Shown: positions 35,601-48,000 of the stretch, piece by piece | Position numbering within the stretch: the stretch's first letter is position 1 | Layout of the letters: every line of letters starts with the position of its first letter | From: Centroberyx gerrardi | Lineage: Eukaryota > Chordata > Actinopteri > Beryciformes > Berycidae | NCBI RefSeq assembly: GCF_048128805.1 | Contig: NC_135997.1 | Coordinates: 9,117,116 to 9,181,115, forward strand | Direction: 5' to 3' | Length of the DNA: 64,000 bases | Translations under genes and position numbers: made by a program | Notes under the pieces: model-generated | The model's database searches: none | Seen by the model: the letters and a program-made list of their open reading frames with translations, nothing else | Told to the model about the DNA's origin: nothing

Positions 35601-38600
35601 ACTGCCTAGGTTTCCATACCACATTTGAGTTTGACATTAATAGCAGCATACATGTAGACACACTTTTCTTAATCTAAGTCTCTTACTGTGTCTTCAAACT
35701 ATTATAATGATTGTCAGGCATTTATTGTAAGTGGAAGTGGATTTATTGTTAGCCTCAGCTAAATGTCCAAAATGTGAATGTAAAAGTGAAATCTTCCTAA
35801 TGACCTTGTCTTGGATTGTTATGACAGGAATGCCAGAAGACGTTTTTGGTTTAAGTTGACAGTTTACCCAGCACTGTCACAGTCCAGACATAATCCAGAG
35901 ATGAACCAGTACAGTAAACTGTGTTTTCATGGAGAGTCCTGCGAATTAACATGCCCTGATGTTTTACAAATCCCAAAACTTGCCATCAACAGCACCGTAT
36001 GGCACAAGGTATTGTTTTTAATGCATCATCATCGAAAATTGATAATTCAACTTGAAATCAAGAAACAGTTTTAGGTTACATCACAGTGTGAGATTTGTGG
36101 GACACTTCAAATATTCAAATGATAAATATTAAGGATATCCTTTCTCAGTAGCTGCAGTTACATAAGTGAGGTCTCCAAAGCAAAGCTGCTGCATCCACTC
36201 TGCCAACTGGTTTCTTACTCTTATTTTGTAAAGAGATTATGGTGCAAATTGTGAATTTTACTATCCATTTACTACTATAATTTTAGGATCATGGGTCACC
36301 ACCAGCTTCATTTACAGAGGATTACTTCAGCAGTGTGGATGAGAAGGACAGTGGTGTGTACACCTGTACCAGGTCTTACCTGCATCGCGGTCGACTATAT
36401 AACATGACCCGCACAACGGACCTGGAGGTGCATCATAACAGTAAGAAATACTCGTTTTGGAAATGTTCCATTTTGATAGAAATCCCTTCACAAAAATATA
36501 AAGCTGTAATGTGTTTTCTCTTTGGGTTTCACAGAACACGTAGGACAACTTCCAGAGATCATTTCACCACGTGCAGAGGATGTATTTCCTGTAGATTTAG
36601 GTGAGCTTCAGTTTCTTGTGTGGCTACACTTGGCTATGCCTTTCAAAGTTACTGCTTATAAAAGGTCTGTGTAACCTCTGTTTTTTCTAGACTCACCAGC
36701 AGTGATTAATTGTACAGCTGTTGTGTACTCAGACTTTGACGAGGTGTTCTGGTTAATTGGAAAGTCGTTTGTGGAAAGGAATGAGAGCTTACCAATATAC
36801 TACAACACTACAAAGTAAGCACTTCACACACATGCACAAACACTAAACACATAAGCACTAAACATGCGTGCACAAACACACACACACACACATACACACA
36901 CACAGACAGAAACAATAACTAACAGTCCTCTTCTCTTCTCTTCTCTTCAGCGAGACAAGTGGTGAACAGACAAAGATCAAAGCATCTCTAGTCATCAGAA
37001 AAGTGTCAGAGGAAGACCTGACAAAGCGCTACACCTGTAAACTGGATTCCACCACCCCGTCCTCCAATGTCACCATCTCCCTGGCCCGAAGGGGTATGAT
37101 AGATAGATAGATAAATAGATAGATAGATAGATAGTAGGGATGGACGATGTGCTTACCTCACAATATGATTCAATACACGATATGGGGTTCATGATTCAAT
37201 ACAACCACGATACGATGTAATAAATAAAAGTTCAATGAGAACAAAGTCTAACTGTGCAGACTTATGTTTATTTGTGAGCTGCTTTCTACCGATGGCATTG
37301 GCTTGTTAGAATGTAAACAACAATTTTAAAAATGTCATTACAAAGTGGAAATAATATAATTTGGATGGAGAGCTTGTGAAATTGTGATGAGCAAGTCATC
37401 TGATTTGTGATTACTACAGATAGATAGACTACCACGGCAGGTGGAGGCTGCTGTGGAGGAGGATGTTGCAAATAACAGCAGCAGTAACAGCGGCAGAGCG
37501 CACGTCAGCGTCTGCCAAATCAGTGCAGTGAGATGCAATAACTGTGGCAATGGTCAGCTGACACAGCATAGCATGACTTACAGTGTCCTGCCAGCACTAG
37601 CTTATTTTCTTTCTTTTTTTTAAGTTTTTTATTTGATTTCCTGGACCAGTAAGGAGGTAGAACAGGTTAGTTAAATTCCCACCTCCTGAAATAACATTTA
37701 CTGTAATTGTGTATGAGCAAGCCATGAAATCCCAACTGCTCAAATGGAGTTCCTCAGCAGCCGGCAAACAATAATAGGTTGTGTTTGGGCTGGGCAGCTT
37801 TCTGTGAATATGGGTGTGTAGTGCTGTATTGTTGAAACAAGCTCAGATCCTGTACAGACCCACAGCGCATGTGTTCAGTTCTATGCACTGAAGCACTGCA
37901 ACATGGTTCAATTACCTAGTTCCATAATGTTACTTAAATAACACAAGATAATAACGTTACTTTTCAGTCAGTAAAATATGGCCGCGGCTGGAGTGTTTAA
38001 CTTTAGAAATGAAACACCATTTTAATATTGGTAATCATGGTATTCCATACTTAAAATGATGTAAATCAGGAGGTTAACTTTATTAACTCACCAACTCACT
38101 GGCTCCATGCAAACCGTCCCTGAGTGAGTGACCTGAAATAACCCGGAGGGTGGGGGGCGACAACTGATTTGCGCAGGTTCCATGCAAACTGTCCCTGAGT
38201 GAGTGAGTGAGTGACCTGAAATTACCACTTTCTGCCCAGGGCCGCATGACGCGCCATGGGAAAAAAGTACAGGTCCTTAGTCACCCTACTCTGAGTAAAT
38301 GAAGATTACACACTGCAATGTGTATTCACTGCTCTAATTACTGTACACTTTTCTACTTTGCTTGAACTAGTTTAGTCGAGCCTGTGATTAATTGATTGGT
38401 TGCATTTTTTCTTCCAACTTTCTTCTCACTGTAAGATCCACAGATACAAGTGACATGAAAGTTGGATCTGACTGTGTCATCTTGCAGTCTAGATTGAAAC
38501 AATCTGATTGTTTAGGCTATTTATTAATATAATATTTAATATAGCACTGTCTCTCCATTATATCCCTACAGCTCGCCCTTTCTCCTCCTCTGGGGTTCTC

Positions 38601-39914
38601 CGCATTGTGGGCTTCATACTGGTGATGGTTGTAACGCTATCAATTATTTATGTGAAGTTGAAAATTGACATTGCTCTGTTTCTGCGAGACACTCTTGGTT
38701 GCTACAGCAGCACCCCAGGTAGGAGTTATACGTTTGGCTATTTATTTCCAACTAACCAATTCTGGGTATTTGCCCCGAAATTGTACTGGTCTGGTTTCTC
38801 AGAGTAGCCAGCCATGTTGTTTTCTACCAGCAACATTGAGATAGCATCACTGTGATATGCTGAGCTTCAGACAGTGTGACGGCAGTGACAGAAATGTTAT
38901 TGTTTGTTCCTTAGATGGGAAGAGCTATGACGCCTATTTGATGTCCTATAAGAGTGACACCGACACAGGACTAAATGAAGAGGACAGAAGATGGCTGGAG
39001 AAAGTTTTGGAAGATGAGTTTGGTTACAATCTCTGTCTCTACGATCGCGATGTCTTACCAGGAGAAGGTGCAGAATCTACTCCAAATAATGAATATATTA
39101 ATGATAATATAAGTGCTACTGCTAAGATATACTTGGAACAAAATCAGCATACAATATTTGAGGTTGGACAATCTAACACTGCAAATAATCTCCATTTTAA
39201 GTCATTTAGTCTATTATTGAGTAATTTTCTTAAAATAAGTGAACAAATCTGCCAATGGCATTAGATAATTTCACTTGTTCAACTTGTTTCCAATGCAAAT
39301 CACTGGACTAGCAGTGCAGTGATCTGAACTTTTTCTGACTTATTTCAAGATACTGACACTCTTTTCTAGAAAGTTCCTGAAACAAGTGAAACTGTGTTGG
39401 AAACAAGTGGAGTTATCTCACCTCACTGTCAGAATTTTCTCTTGGTTTAAGAAAAATAAGATTTGAAGGTTGAATATGAGACTAAATGACTCAATTTCGT
39501 TTTTTGCAGTGAACATGATGAAGTTATGCCTAATCTGAACTCTGGTTGGTTGCAGCTGTAGCCGAGGCGGTGCTGGGCTGCACAGAGCAGAGTCGCAGGG
39601 TGGTTTTGATCCCCTGCTGTCCAGATCCCGGTCCAGGGTCTGGCCTGCTGAGTGCCATCCATGCAGCCCTAGTGGAGCGTCAGACCCATCTGGTTCTAAT
39701 CAAAACGGAGGCGACAGAAGCACCATCAGGATCTGAACCGGACAGCTCTTTACCAGAGGTCTTACAGCTTCTTAGCAAGGCTGGCCACTCTGTCACCTGG
39801 AAAGGCCTGAGCTCTCAGCCGCTCTCCTCCTCCTTCTGGAAGCAGCTGCGCTATCACCTACCTGCCCCACAGCACCCCAAAACTATGGCTGTTCCCACAG
39901 ACCTAGAATGTTAG
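32008..39914 (+). CDS. il18r1: Interleukin-18 receptor 1 (IL-18R alpha), 10 coding exons
   Basis: Ligand-binding chain of the IL-18 receptor, a type I membrane protein signalling through MyD88. Coding exons: 32008-32059, 35171-35438, 35828-36008, 36287-36440, 36535-36600, 36691-36814, 36951-37093, 38572-38718, 38915-39067, 39556-39914. All junctions are GT-AG and in phase, giving 549 codons including stop (548 aa; human about 541). Exon 1 encodes the signal peptide MKLTILLAPLLFLSTLLG. Exons 2-7 encode three Ig-like domains with NxS/T sites and YSCC, VYTCT and RYTCK cysteines. Exon 8 encodes the transmembrane helix (about 337-357). The TIR domain starts at DGKSYDAYLMSY (379), with box 2 RDVLPG (423-428) and box 3 FWKQLRY (from 523). 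Exon-for-exon and tail similarity favour IL18R1 over IL1RL1. il18rap follows in the same direction. Intron 1 holds nested transposons. Confidence 0.9.
32291..32333. repeat. (CA)n microsatellite, il18r1 intron 1
   Basis: CA run of about 21 units. Confidence 0.95.
32551..32618. repeat. (GT)n microsatellite, il18r1 intron 1
   Basis: GT run of about 34 units, among the longest in the window. Confidence 0.95.
32711..34642. mobile_element. DNA transposon with GGCCTGTACTACGAAGCA termini (host of a nested element)
   Basis: The left end (32711) and right end (34642) carry the same 18-bp terminal sequence in inverted orientation. Subterminal 'gttagcgaggtaacttcagg' also has an inverted partner near the right end. 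No intact transposase frame is visible. A second transposon sits inside at 33028-33689. A LINE-type tail ('aatttccccacggggatcaa') lies at 34370-34392. Confidence 0.75.
33028..33689. mobile_element. Nested PIF/Harbinger-like MITE with TAA target duplication
   Basis: The terminal inverted repeat AGGCCCTGACACACCA is present at both ends. It is flanked by TAA at 33025-33027 and 33690-33692, a 3-bp target-site duplication typical of PIF/Harbinger elements. The interior is GC-rich with many 'gtcgg' motifs. No transposase is encoded. Confidence 0.8.
35067..35081. repeat. Short interstitial telomere-like motif (CCCTAA x2.5)
   Basis: Similar short runs occur at 42424-42435 and 61477-61489. They are too short to indicate a telomere fusion. 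Confidence 0.6.
37100..37270. repeat. GATA run plus fragment of an interspersed repeat, il18r1 intron 7
   Basis: An imperfect (GATA)n run at 37100-37133 is followed by 'agggatggacgatgtgctta' and 'gattcaatacacgatat', which look like one end of an interspersed hAT-type repeat. Confidence 0.45.
37645..38310 (+). mobile_element. Interspersed repeat related to 9430-9700, copy 2, with internal expansion
   Basis: Outer blocks match copy 1 ('gggctgggcagctttctgtg' and 'tagtcaccctactctgagta'). This copy also has about 370 bp of extra sequence, including two copies of 'tgcaaaccgtccctgagtga'/'tgcaaactgtccctgagtga' about 75 bp apart. Confidence 0.6.
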
Positions 39915-40009
39915 CTCATGTAAAAAAGGTAAAGTCAGAGTTAACGCATTTTATTTATTACATCTATTTTTTCAATATATGAAATAATCACGGAATACTA
40001 CGAATGAAA

Positions 40010-40015
40010 AATAAA
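40010..40015 (+). terminator. Polyadenylation signal AATAAA, il18r1
   Basis: AATAAA lies 96 bp downstream of the il18r1 stop codon and is the first good signal after it. Confidence 0.55.
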
Positions 40016-40439
40016 TCACTCACTAATGACACTGACACTCATTGATGCAGTGCAACATGAACATCAACAGCTGATATATTGTATTTATATAGACAGTTCC
40101 ATTTGAGTAGTTGACCAACTTTGATTAGTTGCTGAACATATTTTACTTATTTATATGCTTTGTAGTTATAGGCCTTTAGCAAACCAAAAGCACCACTTTT
40201 CAGCATTGTCCGTAAGCCCTTGTGGTTAGATTGTGTATATGGATGTGATGGTTTTTGTTCTAGCTAGATCAATCTTATCTTTAGGCACTGGGATGGGGAG
40301 TGTCTGCACACCTAATGTTTGCAAGTTCCAGTTAATAAGATAAAAATATAAATGTCGCAAAGGAGGAAGAAATTATGATTTATTGTTATATATTGCTTAG
40401 TCAAATTATTGGGAGTTAAAATACAAAACAAAACAATCT

Positions 40440-41275
40440 CTCATGGACGGCTCATATTACAGATCTTTCTAAAAGAGTGATGAAAATGGCAGGAATGGTT
40501 GGACGAATTGCAAAGTTTTTATCTAAAGACATTCTAAAGGTAATATCTCATAGTCTAATCTACAGTCACATTAATTATTGCTGTGCAGTGTGGGGCAATG
40601 CAGCTCAGAGAGATATGAGGAGACTGCAGATCACACTAAACAAGGCAGCAAGAATGGTCTTAAGGTGTGGGTTTGAAAAAGGAGTGAGTGAACTACATAT
40701 CACAATAGGATGGCCCACAGTAGTAGAGCATGTGAGACAACATTCTGTTGCACTAATTTCAAAAATTCAAAAGTTTAAAAAGCCAGTTAGTATTAAGGAC
40801 AAACTGTTATTAGTATGTGATAAACATCAAGTTAACTTAAGAATAAGAGATAAAAATCATTATGTACTACCAAAAATAAAAACTGAAATGGGAAGACAGA
40901 CTTTTATTTTCAGAACTGTTAAATTATGGAATTCATTACAATAACTCACTCAAGAACAGTACGGCGGTTGGATTGTTGATTGCAAGATTTCAAGATTCAA
41001 ATGTAGTTATCATCACAGTATTGTATTGCACTGTCAGTAGGTTTGTAGAGTGAACACATGTAGATGAATATGTGTATATATGTAGGTCCATACAGGATAA
41101 GTGTCAATGTATGTAGGTTATATGTGTCATGCATGTATGTATATGATATGTGTGTGTCAGCAATTATGTGTTGTATAATATGAATTATTGTATGCTTAAA
41201 TGTTTTTAATGTGGACTCTTGGAAGATTAGCCAATAGGCTAAAAGAGATCCAAATAAAATCAAATCAAATTGCTT
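40440..41275 (+). mobile_element. 5'-truncated L2/CR1-type LINE, 3' end of ORF2
   Basis: An open frame of 155 codons (40477-40944) encodes the end of a non-LTR reverse transcriptase. It has HINYCCAVWGNA, LQITLNKAARMVLRC and a terminal LWNSLQ. A 3' untranslated stretch follows, ending in a simple tail 'aaataaaatcaaatcaaat'. The 5' part of the element is missing, as usual for LINE insertions. It lies between il18r1 and il18rap. Confidence 0.8.
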
Positions 41276-41710
41276 GATTTTCTTTTCATGTTTTTAGCAA
41301 AGATTTGTTCTTGAAGACAAAGAGAACTGAACTTTGACTTGACTTTTTGTTGTTTAGTGGAACCTCATTTGTTTGTTCAGATGTCCTCACTTTCAATAAT
41401 GTATTAGCATTTACATTCTCAGTGATTGTTTATATACATCTTGTAATATATAATAAAATATAGTATTTAATCTTGGGAGAATATGTTGAAATGATCATGG
41501 ATGTCAAAATAAAAGTAATCTTGCCATTGGAAATAAATAGCACAACAGCCGACACCACTGAATCTATTTTAGTTTATTTTAGTTCCTTTCTCGTGACCTC
41601 AAGTGTTAAAACACTTCCATCACAAAAATGGCCATGCAGAAAATATAGGAATTTTTTTTTTTTTTTTTTTAAGAAAAGCAGAAAGGCAACTCTTCTTTCA
41701 TTTATTTAGG

Positions 41711-42030
41711 TCAGTGATTCTCAACCTTTTTCATATTGAGAACCCCTAATTTACTACACATTAGGGCCATGGACCCCCATTTGATGAGATTTTGTCTCTC
41801 GGACCCAAATCTGAGAATATTTTTTATTGTTAGATATGATTTTGTCCAGAATTCCGTCACTATCTGTATTGTAGGTAGAGAGAACAGTGAAACTATGGCC
41901 AAAATAGTAGTTTCTTCTACATTCTCTAATTGTAACTTCTTGTAAATGAAGTAATGGTGAAATTTAATACTTCATCAACTCCCTGAAGGACCCCTGGTGG
42001 TCCCCGGAGTTGGGTAGCCGTTCTCTGTCC
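41711..42030. mobile_element. hAT-like non-autonomous transposon
   Basis: The left end 'cagtgattctcaaccttttt' and right end 'gagttgggtagccgttctct' are imperfect inverted repeats of the CAGNGNTTCTCAACC type seen in hAT/Charlie-like MITEs. A conserved 'ggacccctggtggtcccc' lies close to the right end. No transposase is encoded. Confidence 0.6.
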
Positions 42031-42842
42031 AAGGAAACGTTACAGCAGGATTAGAAACCAGGCCAGCAAGAGTACAAATATATCTCTGAAACTGGGGGGC
42101 TTAACCACTAGCCTACATGTTAGCCCTACTTACCACTGATGAAAAAGTCAAACGTACGCACCGGTGTAGGGTGGGTTTTGACATCCACCTGGGGCCCCTT
42201 GTCCTATATTGTCATCTGTATGTTGCACAACAAGTCTTGCATAATCTGGCCAACATGCACATATCTGCCTCTTTCGTCTTTCACAATTCAATATTGATTC
42301 AATATTGATTATACTTTGTTGACTATCTTTTTTGTAACATATGTCGGTCTATATGTGTCGTTTTTTGTCCCTTCTTTGTTTTTTGTTGTTTTGGAACCAA
42401 ATTTAGCAGGGCAACAGTGACTGTTAGGGTTAGGGTCTCCCTCCCTGAAGCAGGATAAAGCTACTGATATCTGCTCCCCTGCAATGCTTACAGGAAGTGG
42501 CTAGCACCTTCTAACAGTTTTTCGTAGTAACAGGAACACATCACCAGGGCGGGTTTCAAGTGAAAAACATTTTCAATGAAATATGGAACCAAACAGGAAA
42601 CTCTTAGATACCACCTACAACATCGATTAGATGTTTTGAGAAAATTGTGCAGCAGGTTGCGTGGAATCTGGCTAAGTGATGAGGAACAGACATAAAAAAA
42701 GATGAGGAGAAAACGCTGCAGACCTGAGCCAAGCTGAACTACACAGACCTGGTTATGCATGCAGGGAAAATGAAAGAGAGGCGCTAAAATGTATAGAAGA
42801 TGTATTTCTCGGCATCGGCATCATGACTGAAATCAACAAGCA

Positions 42843-44469
42843 ATGTTTACAGTTCCAGTTCCAGTTCCCAGTTTACAAGGGATGCAAACTGGATACACTC
42901 TGTTTTTTGCAATCATCCCCATTTTTTTGGAGGGATGCTGTGTGGAGCGCAACAAGGAAAGGATAGGTATTTCATTTGCATTTTGTTGTGCACATAACAT
43001 AATTATTCTCAAGTTTTCTACTGCAGTAGTATACACTAAATTGTATTTCATTATCAAAGATGCATCGTTGAAGAAGTGTACTTGTGTATGTGTATAGAGG
43101 GAGGTGTGCATGTAAACATACGGTATGTCATACATATAAGTATGGGGCGCCGACTGTAAAGTGGCGCACACTGAAATTAACAACAAGATTTCGCCACATT
43201 TAGCTCCAAACGTTTAAAAAAGTGATGTGAATTTTTTAAAGTCACTTTTTACCAGATTTACAGCAATATTTGTGAACTTTGTCATATTTACTTTTCTTGT
43301 AAAAAATATATTAAATATAATGTCAATGTTAAATCTAAATATTAAATGTTAAACCTAAATGTTTAATCTAAATCTAAATGTTAAATGTTAAATCTAAATA
43401 TTAAATGTTAAACCTAAATGTTTAATCTAAATCTAAATGTTAAATGTTAAACCCAAATGTTAAATGTTAAACATATATATAAGAACTATGCAATTAAACT
43501 AAAACAAACATTTAAATGAGACTACAGCCAGCAGTTAGCTAACCTCCTATTCTGCCTCCAGATCTGCAACAGGCAACCACAGTCTACCACTACAGAGCTG
43601 TGGAGGGGGAAAACTTTATGATGCAGTGTGGAAACTCTCTGAACCAGGAGGTGGTGTGGTCTAATGACCACCCATCCATCGTCACAGGGTGGCAAGAAGG
43701 AAGTGGGATAGGTGTGGTCATTAGAGACAATGTTCTCCAGTTCCCAGCTATTGAAGCAAAACATTCTGGAAAGTACAAATGCCTCACAGGGTAAATTATC
43801 ATGTTTCTTAACCCCTTGAGTTTCCCCTTAAATTCCCTCTTAAGTACAAAGTTAGAAAAAATACATTTTGTTTCATACTGTATAACACAGTGTCACATAC
43901 ATATTCTGTATCTGTTCGTTCCTACGCTTCATTGAAGTTATAGTACGTTGAGTACGTTGAGTGATATTGAGTGAAATATTCAAACCCAAAGTGCCATCTT
44001 TTTATGGCTTCACCATTACATCAAATGGAAAAAATATAGCCGTTTGTGCACCATTTTATGCACGTCCCTGTAATTCAGCATGACGTGAATTTAAAATAAA
44101 GTTATGTGGGTTTAAAGAAAGCTTGGCTGCGAAACGTGTTTGTAATCATGGTCCTGCATGCGGGACCGGCAAGGTAGAAGTGGTTTTAAAACCCATTACA
44201 TCTACATTGTTAGCATGACTACTGCTTTTCCTAAACTAGTTGACCTATTTACTACTAGGGCACACTTTCCATCTGAAAGGGTATTGGTCAGTGACAGCAA
44301 GCTTTACAAGCAAGTTACATTTGTGAAACTTGTTTTATGCATTTATTTATTTTGGAGACAAATCTGACTCCGTACCAAACACACACTTTTTTTTGCTTTG
44401 TGATATTGCTGTGGAGAAAATAATGTAGAAAGAGACAAGGTAGATCTCTATTTTCCTCTCTTTTTTTGT

Positions 44470-44508
<39 letters not shown>

Positions 44509-45013
44509 CTACATGTGACTGATGATGCAAGTGCTCATGTCCCTGTTGTCCAGCGGCAGGGAATTGGCCTTCCATTTACAGGTGTTGGAGAAAACCAGTC
44601 TGGGCTGCACCAAACCTGAGGAGAGCAGTGCAACCCTGATCCTGGGTGCGGGTGGCAAGATACTGTGTCCGGGTTTCAACTGTAGTGACCAGGCCTCCAA
44701 CGTAGACGTCATCTGGTACAAGGTGGCATAACATTCCTGTCATACATCCGTAAATAGAATTATCTACTACTCAGTGTGTCTGGATCATAGATAAAAAAAT
44801 CGGACAGTCTAAGCTGGTGTGTATTTCTGCAGGGTGACAGAGCGGTATCTGAACTGAGGAAAAGACCGATCTGCGAGGAGAAAGGTCACTTGCGTCTCTG
44901 CAAGGTCTATGAAACGGACCATGATGTATATTTCTGTGACATACGCACGCGTGAGCAAGGGGTCGTTTGGACCAACAGGAGAGCAGTTAACGCCACAGTC
45001 ATACGTAAGTGCT

Positions 45014-45048
<35 letters not shown>

Positions 45049-48000
45049 ACTTCTGTCACTAGGAGGAACACATCCTCACATGGACAGAAAGATGAGGGAA
45101 TTCCTCCATAGTGAGTATGATTTGTTGGTCTTAGGTTTAGGTTTAGAGTGAGGTTCAGGTCAAGGCAGTGCGAGGCCTAAAGTTGAGTATCAGTAAAGGT
45201 GAGTAAAGATTATGAATGGAGTCTGTGCACATACAGTATATATACAGTATATACATGTATTCATATTCCGTAAGTCCGAGGCTGCGTTGGATAGTAGTAG
45301 GATCAACATCCAGGTCGAGGTCCTTGAGTCCTTTCGCACGATCTTCGGCGGGAAACGCTTCCATTACTTCCTTGCTGTTAGAGGCAAACTTGTGAAGTCT
45401 CAGATTCGAGATGGCGAGCATCTCCTGTGTCCGTGCTAACAGGTCGATGGCTCCAGCAGCTGTGGGCATTGACAGAAGTCCATCATCAACATAAAACTCT
45501 CTCTCAACAAAGCGCTTGGCATCTGAACCATACTCCTCTTCACCGTGGGCAGCTGCGCATCGGAGACCATAAATGGCCACAGCAGGAGACAGAGTGTTCC
45601 CGAACACGTGCACCCTCATGCGGTATTCAATGATTTCTTTGCTGGTGTAATTGTCCTTGAACCAAAGAAAACGAAGGAAATCTCTACTGTCCTCTCTTAC
45701 AATGAAGCTGTGGAGCATCTGCTCAATGTCTGCAATCACAGCCACTAGTTCCCGTCTGAAACGCAGTAGAACCCCAAGTAGACCAGAAAGAAGAACATCA
45801 TTCAAAGAGATGCCTTGTTTTTGCGCGCTAGAGTCGAAGACAACTCTGATCTGACCCGGCTTCTGTGGATGGTACACCCCGAAGATAGGTAAGCACCAAC
45901 ACTCCTGGCCTTCTTGCAGGGGAGGGGCCATCTCAGCGTGGTCACGACTAAAGATGTTCTCCATGAAGGTGACAAAGTGAGTCTTCATCTCAGGCTTCTT
46001 CTCCAGTGTGCGTAGAAGAGAAGTTAGGCGTGTTAATGCCTGGTCTCTATTGTTGGGGAGCCGCTGGCGTGGTGTTCTGAATGGGTGTGGTGCCACCCAA
46101 CTGTTGCTGTCATCCTTGAACATCTCTCTATCCATGATTTCCAAAAAGAGTCTGTCTTCGATAGATAGTCTTCTCCTTGACACAGAACCGGTTAGGACAT
46201 GGAGGATGAAGGGAAGGACGTCCATTGTCAAGTACATGGGTGCGGTAAGTACTTACAGCTGTAAGCTTGTGCACTGATCCTAGGCAGACATCTCCTACCA
46301 CGACCCAACCTAGGTTGAGTCTCCGTGCGTAGGGGGTGTTGTTGGGTCCATTCCGTTGCTCCTGCACTTTGTGGACCTGGAGGATGTCACGACACAGGAG
46401 AAGAAGAATCTGGGCTTCCGGATCCAGTGGAGAAATGCGATGAGCAATAGGCCTTAGGTGAGCATGCCACTGCGCTGCCTCAGGAGTTGGTATTTTGGCC
46501 CTGTCATCTGGCATATTGTTGCATTAGATCAGAGTTGGCAGTTTCACCTTTGTCGCTCCATCTAAGGACTCCACAATGAAACCTGTGGCCCTTCTCCCTG
46601 TGGTTTCTGTCACACCTGCACAGGTGCGTAGGGTGTATGCCGAGTTTGCTCCCTTGACATTCAACAGGTCGAAGAACTCAGTTCTGGCAAGCGATCGGTT
46701 GCTCTGGTCATCTAGGATTACATAGAGCTTGATTGCCTTCTCTGGGCGGCCCTCTGGGTAAACCTTAGCCAGGCAGATCTTGGAGCAGGACCTTGTACTT
46801 CCACCATCTCCACAGACTTCGGTACATTTCGAAGTGACAGCAGGTTGAAGTGCTTCAGCTTCTCCCTCCCCGCCATGCTCAGTTGAGGTTAAAAGGGGTG
46901 GTCCTGGATGAAGGGCTGCAATGTGAGCGTCACTGTCACATTCCTTACATTTGATGGCTGCCTTGCAGTTCCTGGCCAGATGAGTGGTTGTAGCACAGCA
47001 TCTGAAGCATATGCCATTTTCTTTTAAGAAAGTCTTACGCTCCTCTAGAGGCTTGCTCCTAAACCCCCTGCAGCGCTTGAGAGGATGGGGCTTCTTATGA
47101 AGTGGGCAATTCTTGTCAACATCATCCAAATCACTACTTGAACTGCCTGTCTGACTCACAGTATCTGGCAAGACCTCTGTCTTGTGGGTGTAGACTGAGC
47201 TTTTCCCTTGCCTCTTGGCTGGCTGCTCCAGTTTCGACAAACTTTGGTTCCCTGATAAAAGAGCAAAGCTTGGATCATTACGTATCTGTGCCTCTCTACA
47301 GATGAAGTCACAGAAGAACGAGAATGGAGGAAAGGCAACATGATGTACAGCTTTGTAATGGGACCCTTGAGCCATCCACTTCTCTTTAAGACCGTAAGGT
47401 AACTTGTCTACAATGGGTGCTACACCACGGGCGGTGTCAAGATAGGTAAGTCCAGGTAAGTAACCTTCATATTTAGCGGACTCCACCTCCTGCAGGAGAT
47501 CTCCAAGCTCCCGAAGTTTTACGGCATCTTTATTACTGATCCTTGGAAAGTTGTCAATCCTGTCGAAAAGAGACCTTTCAACAACCTCCGGGGAGCCATA
47601 GCAGTCTTCCAGGCGCTCCCAAGCCTTTCTTAGGCCTGTAATAGGATTACCTACGTGCACGGCCCGAATCCTCCTCACATGATGTGCAGACTGTTCTCCC
47701 AACCATTTTGACAAAAGGTCTAGCTGCTCACTAGCTGATAGGTGCAATCCCTCTATGGCGTTTATGAAAGATGACTTCCACGGCCAATAGTTCTCGGGAC
47801 GATCGTCAAACTTTGTGAGTCCTGAGTTAACGAGCTCATGGCGCGCTAAGTACCTTGCGACGTCACTCATGTTGGTATCTTTGTTGAGCGGTGGCTGTGG
47901 TGTAGTCTTAATAGGTGAGGAAGTGAATGGCGGTGCTGGGGAGTCGTGATGAATCACTGACGTTGACCTCTGAGGCTGCTGTGTTGTATCATCATTATCA

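Noticed and set aside
40477-40944. 155-codon frame after il18r1 as a host gene
   Set aside because: It is the C-terminus of a LINE reverse transcriptase with a typical LINE 3' tail, not a cellular gene.
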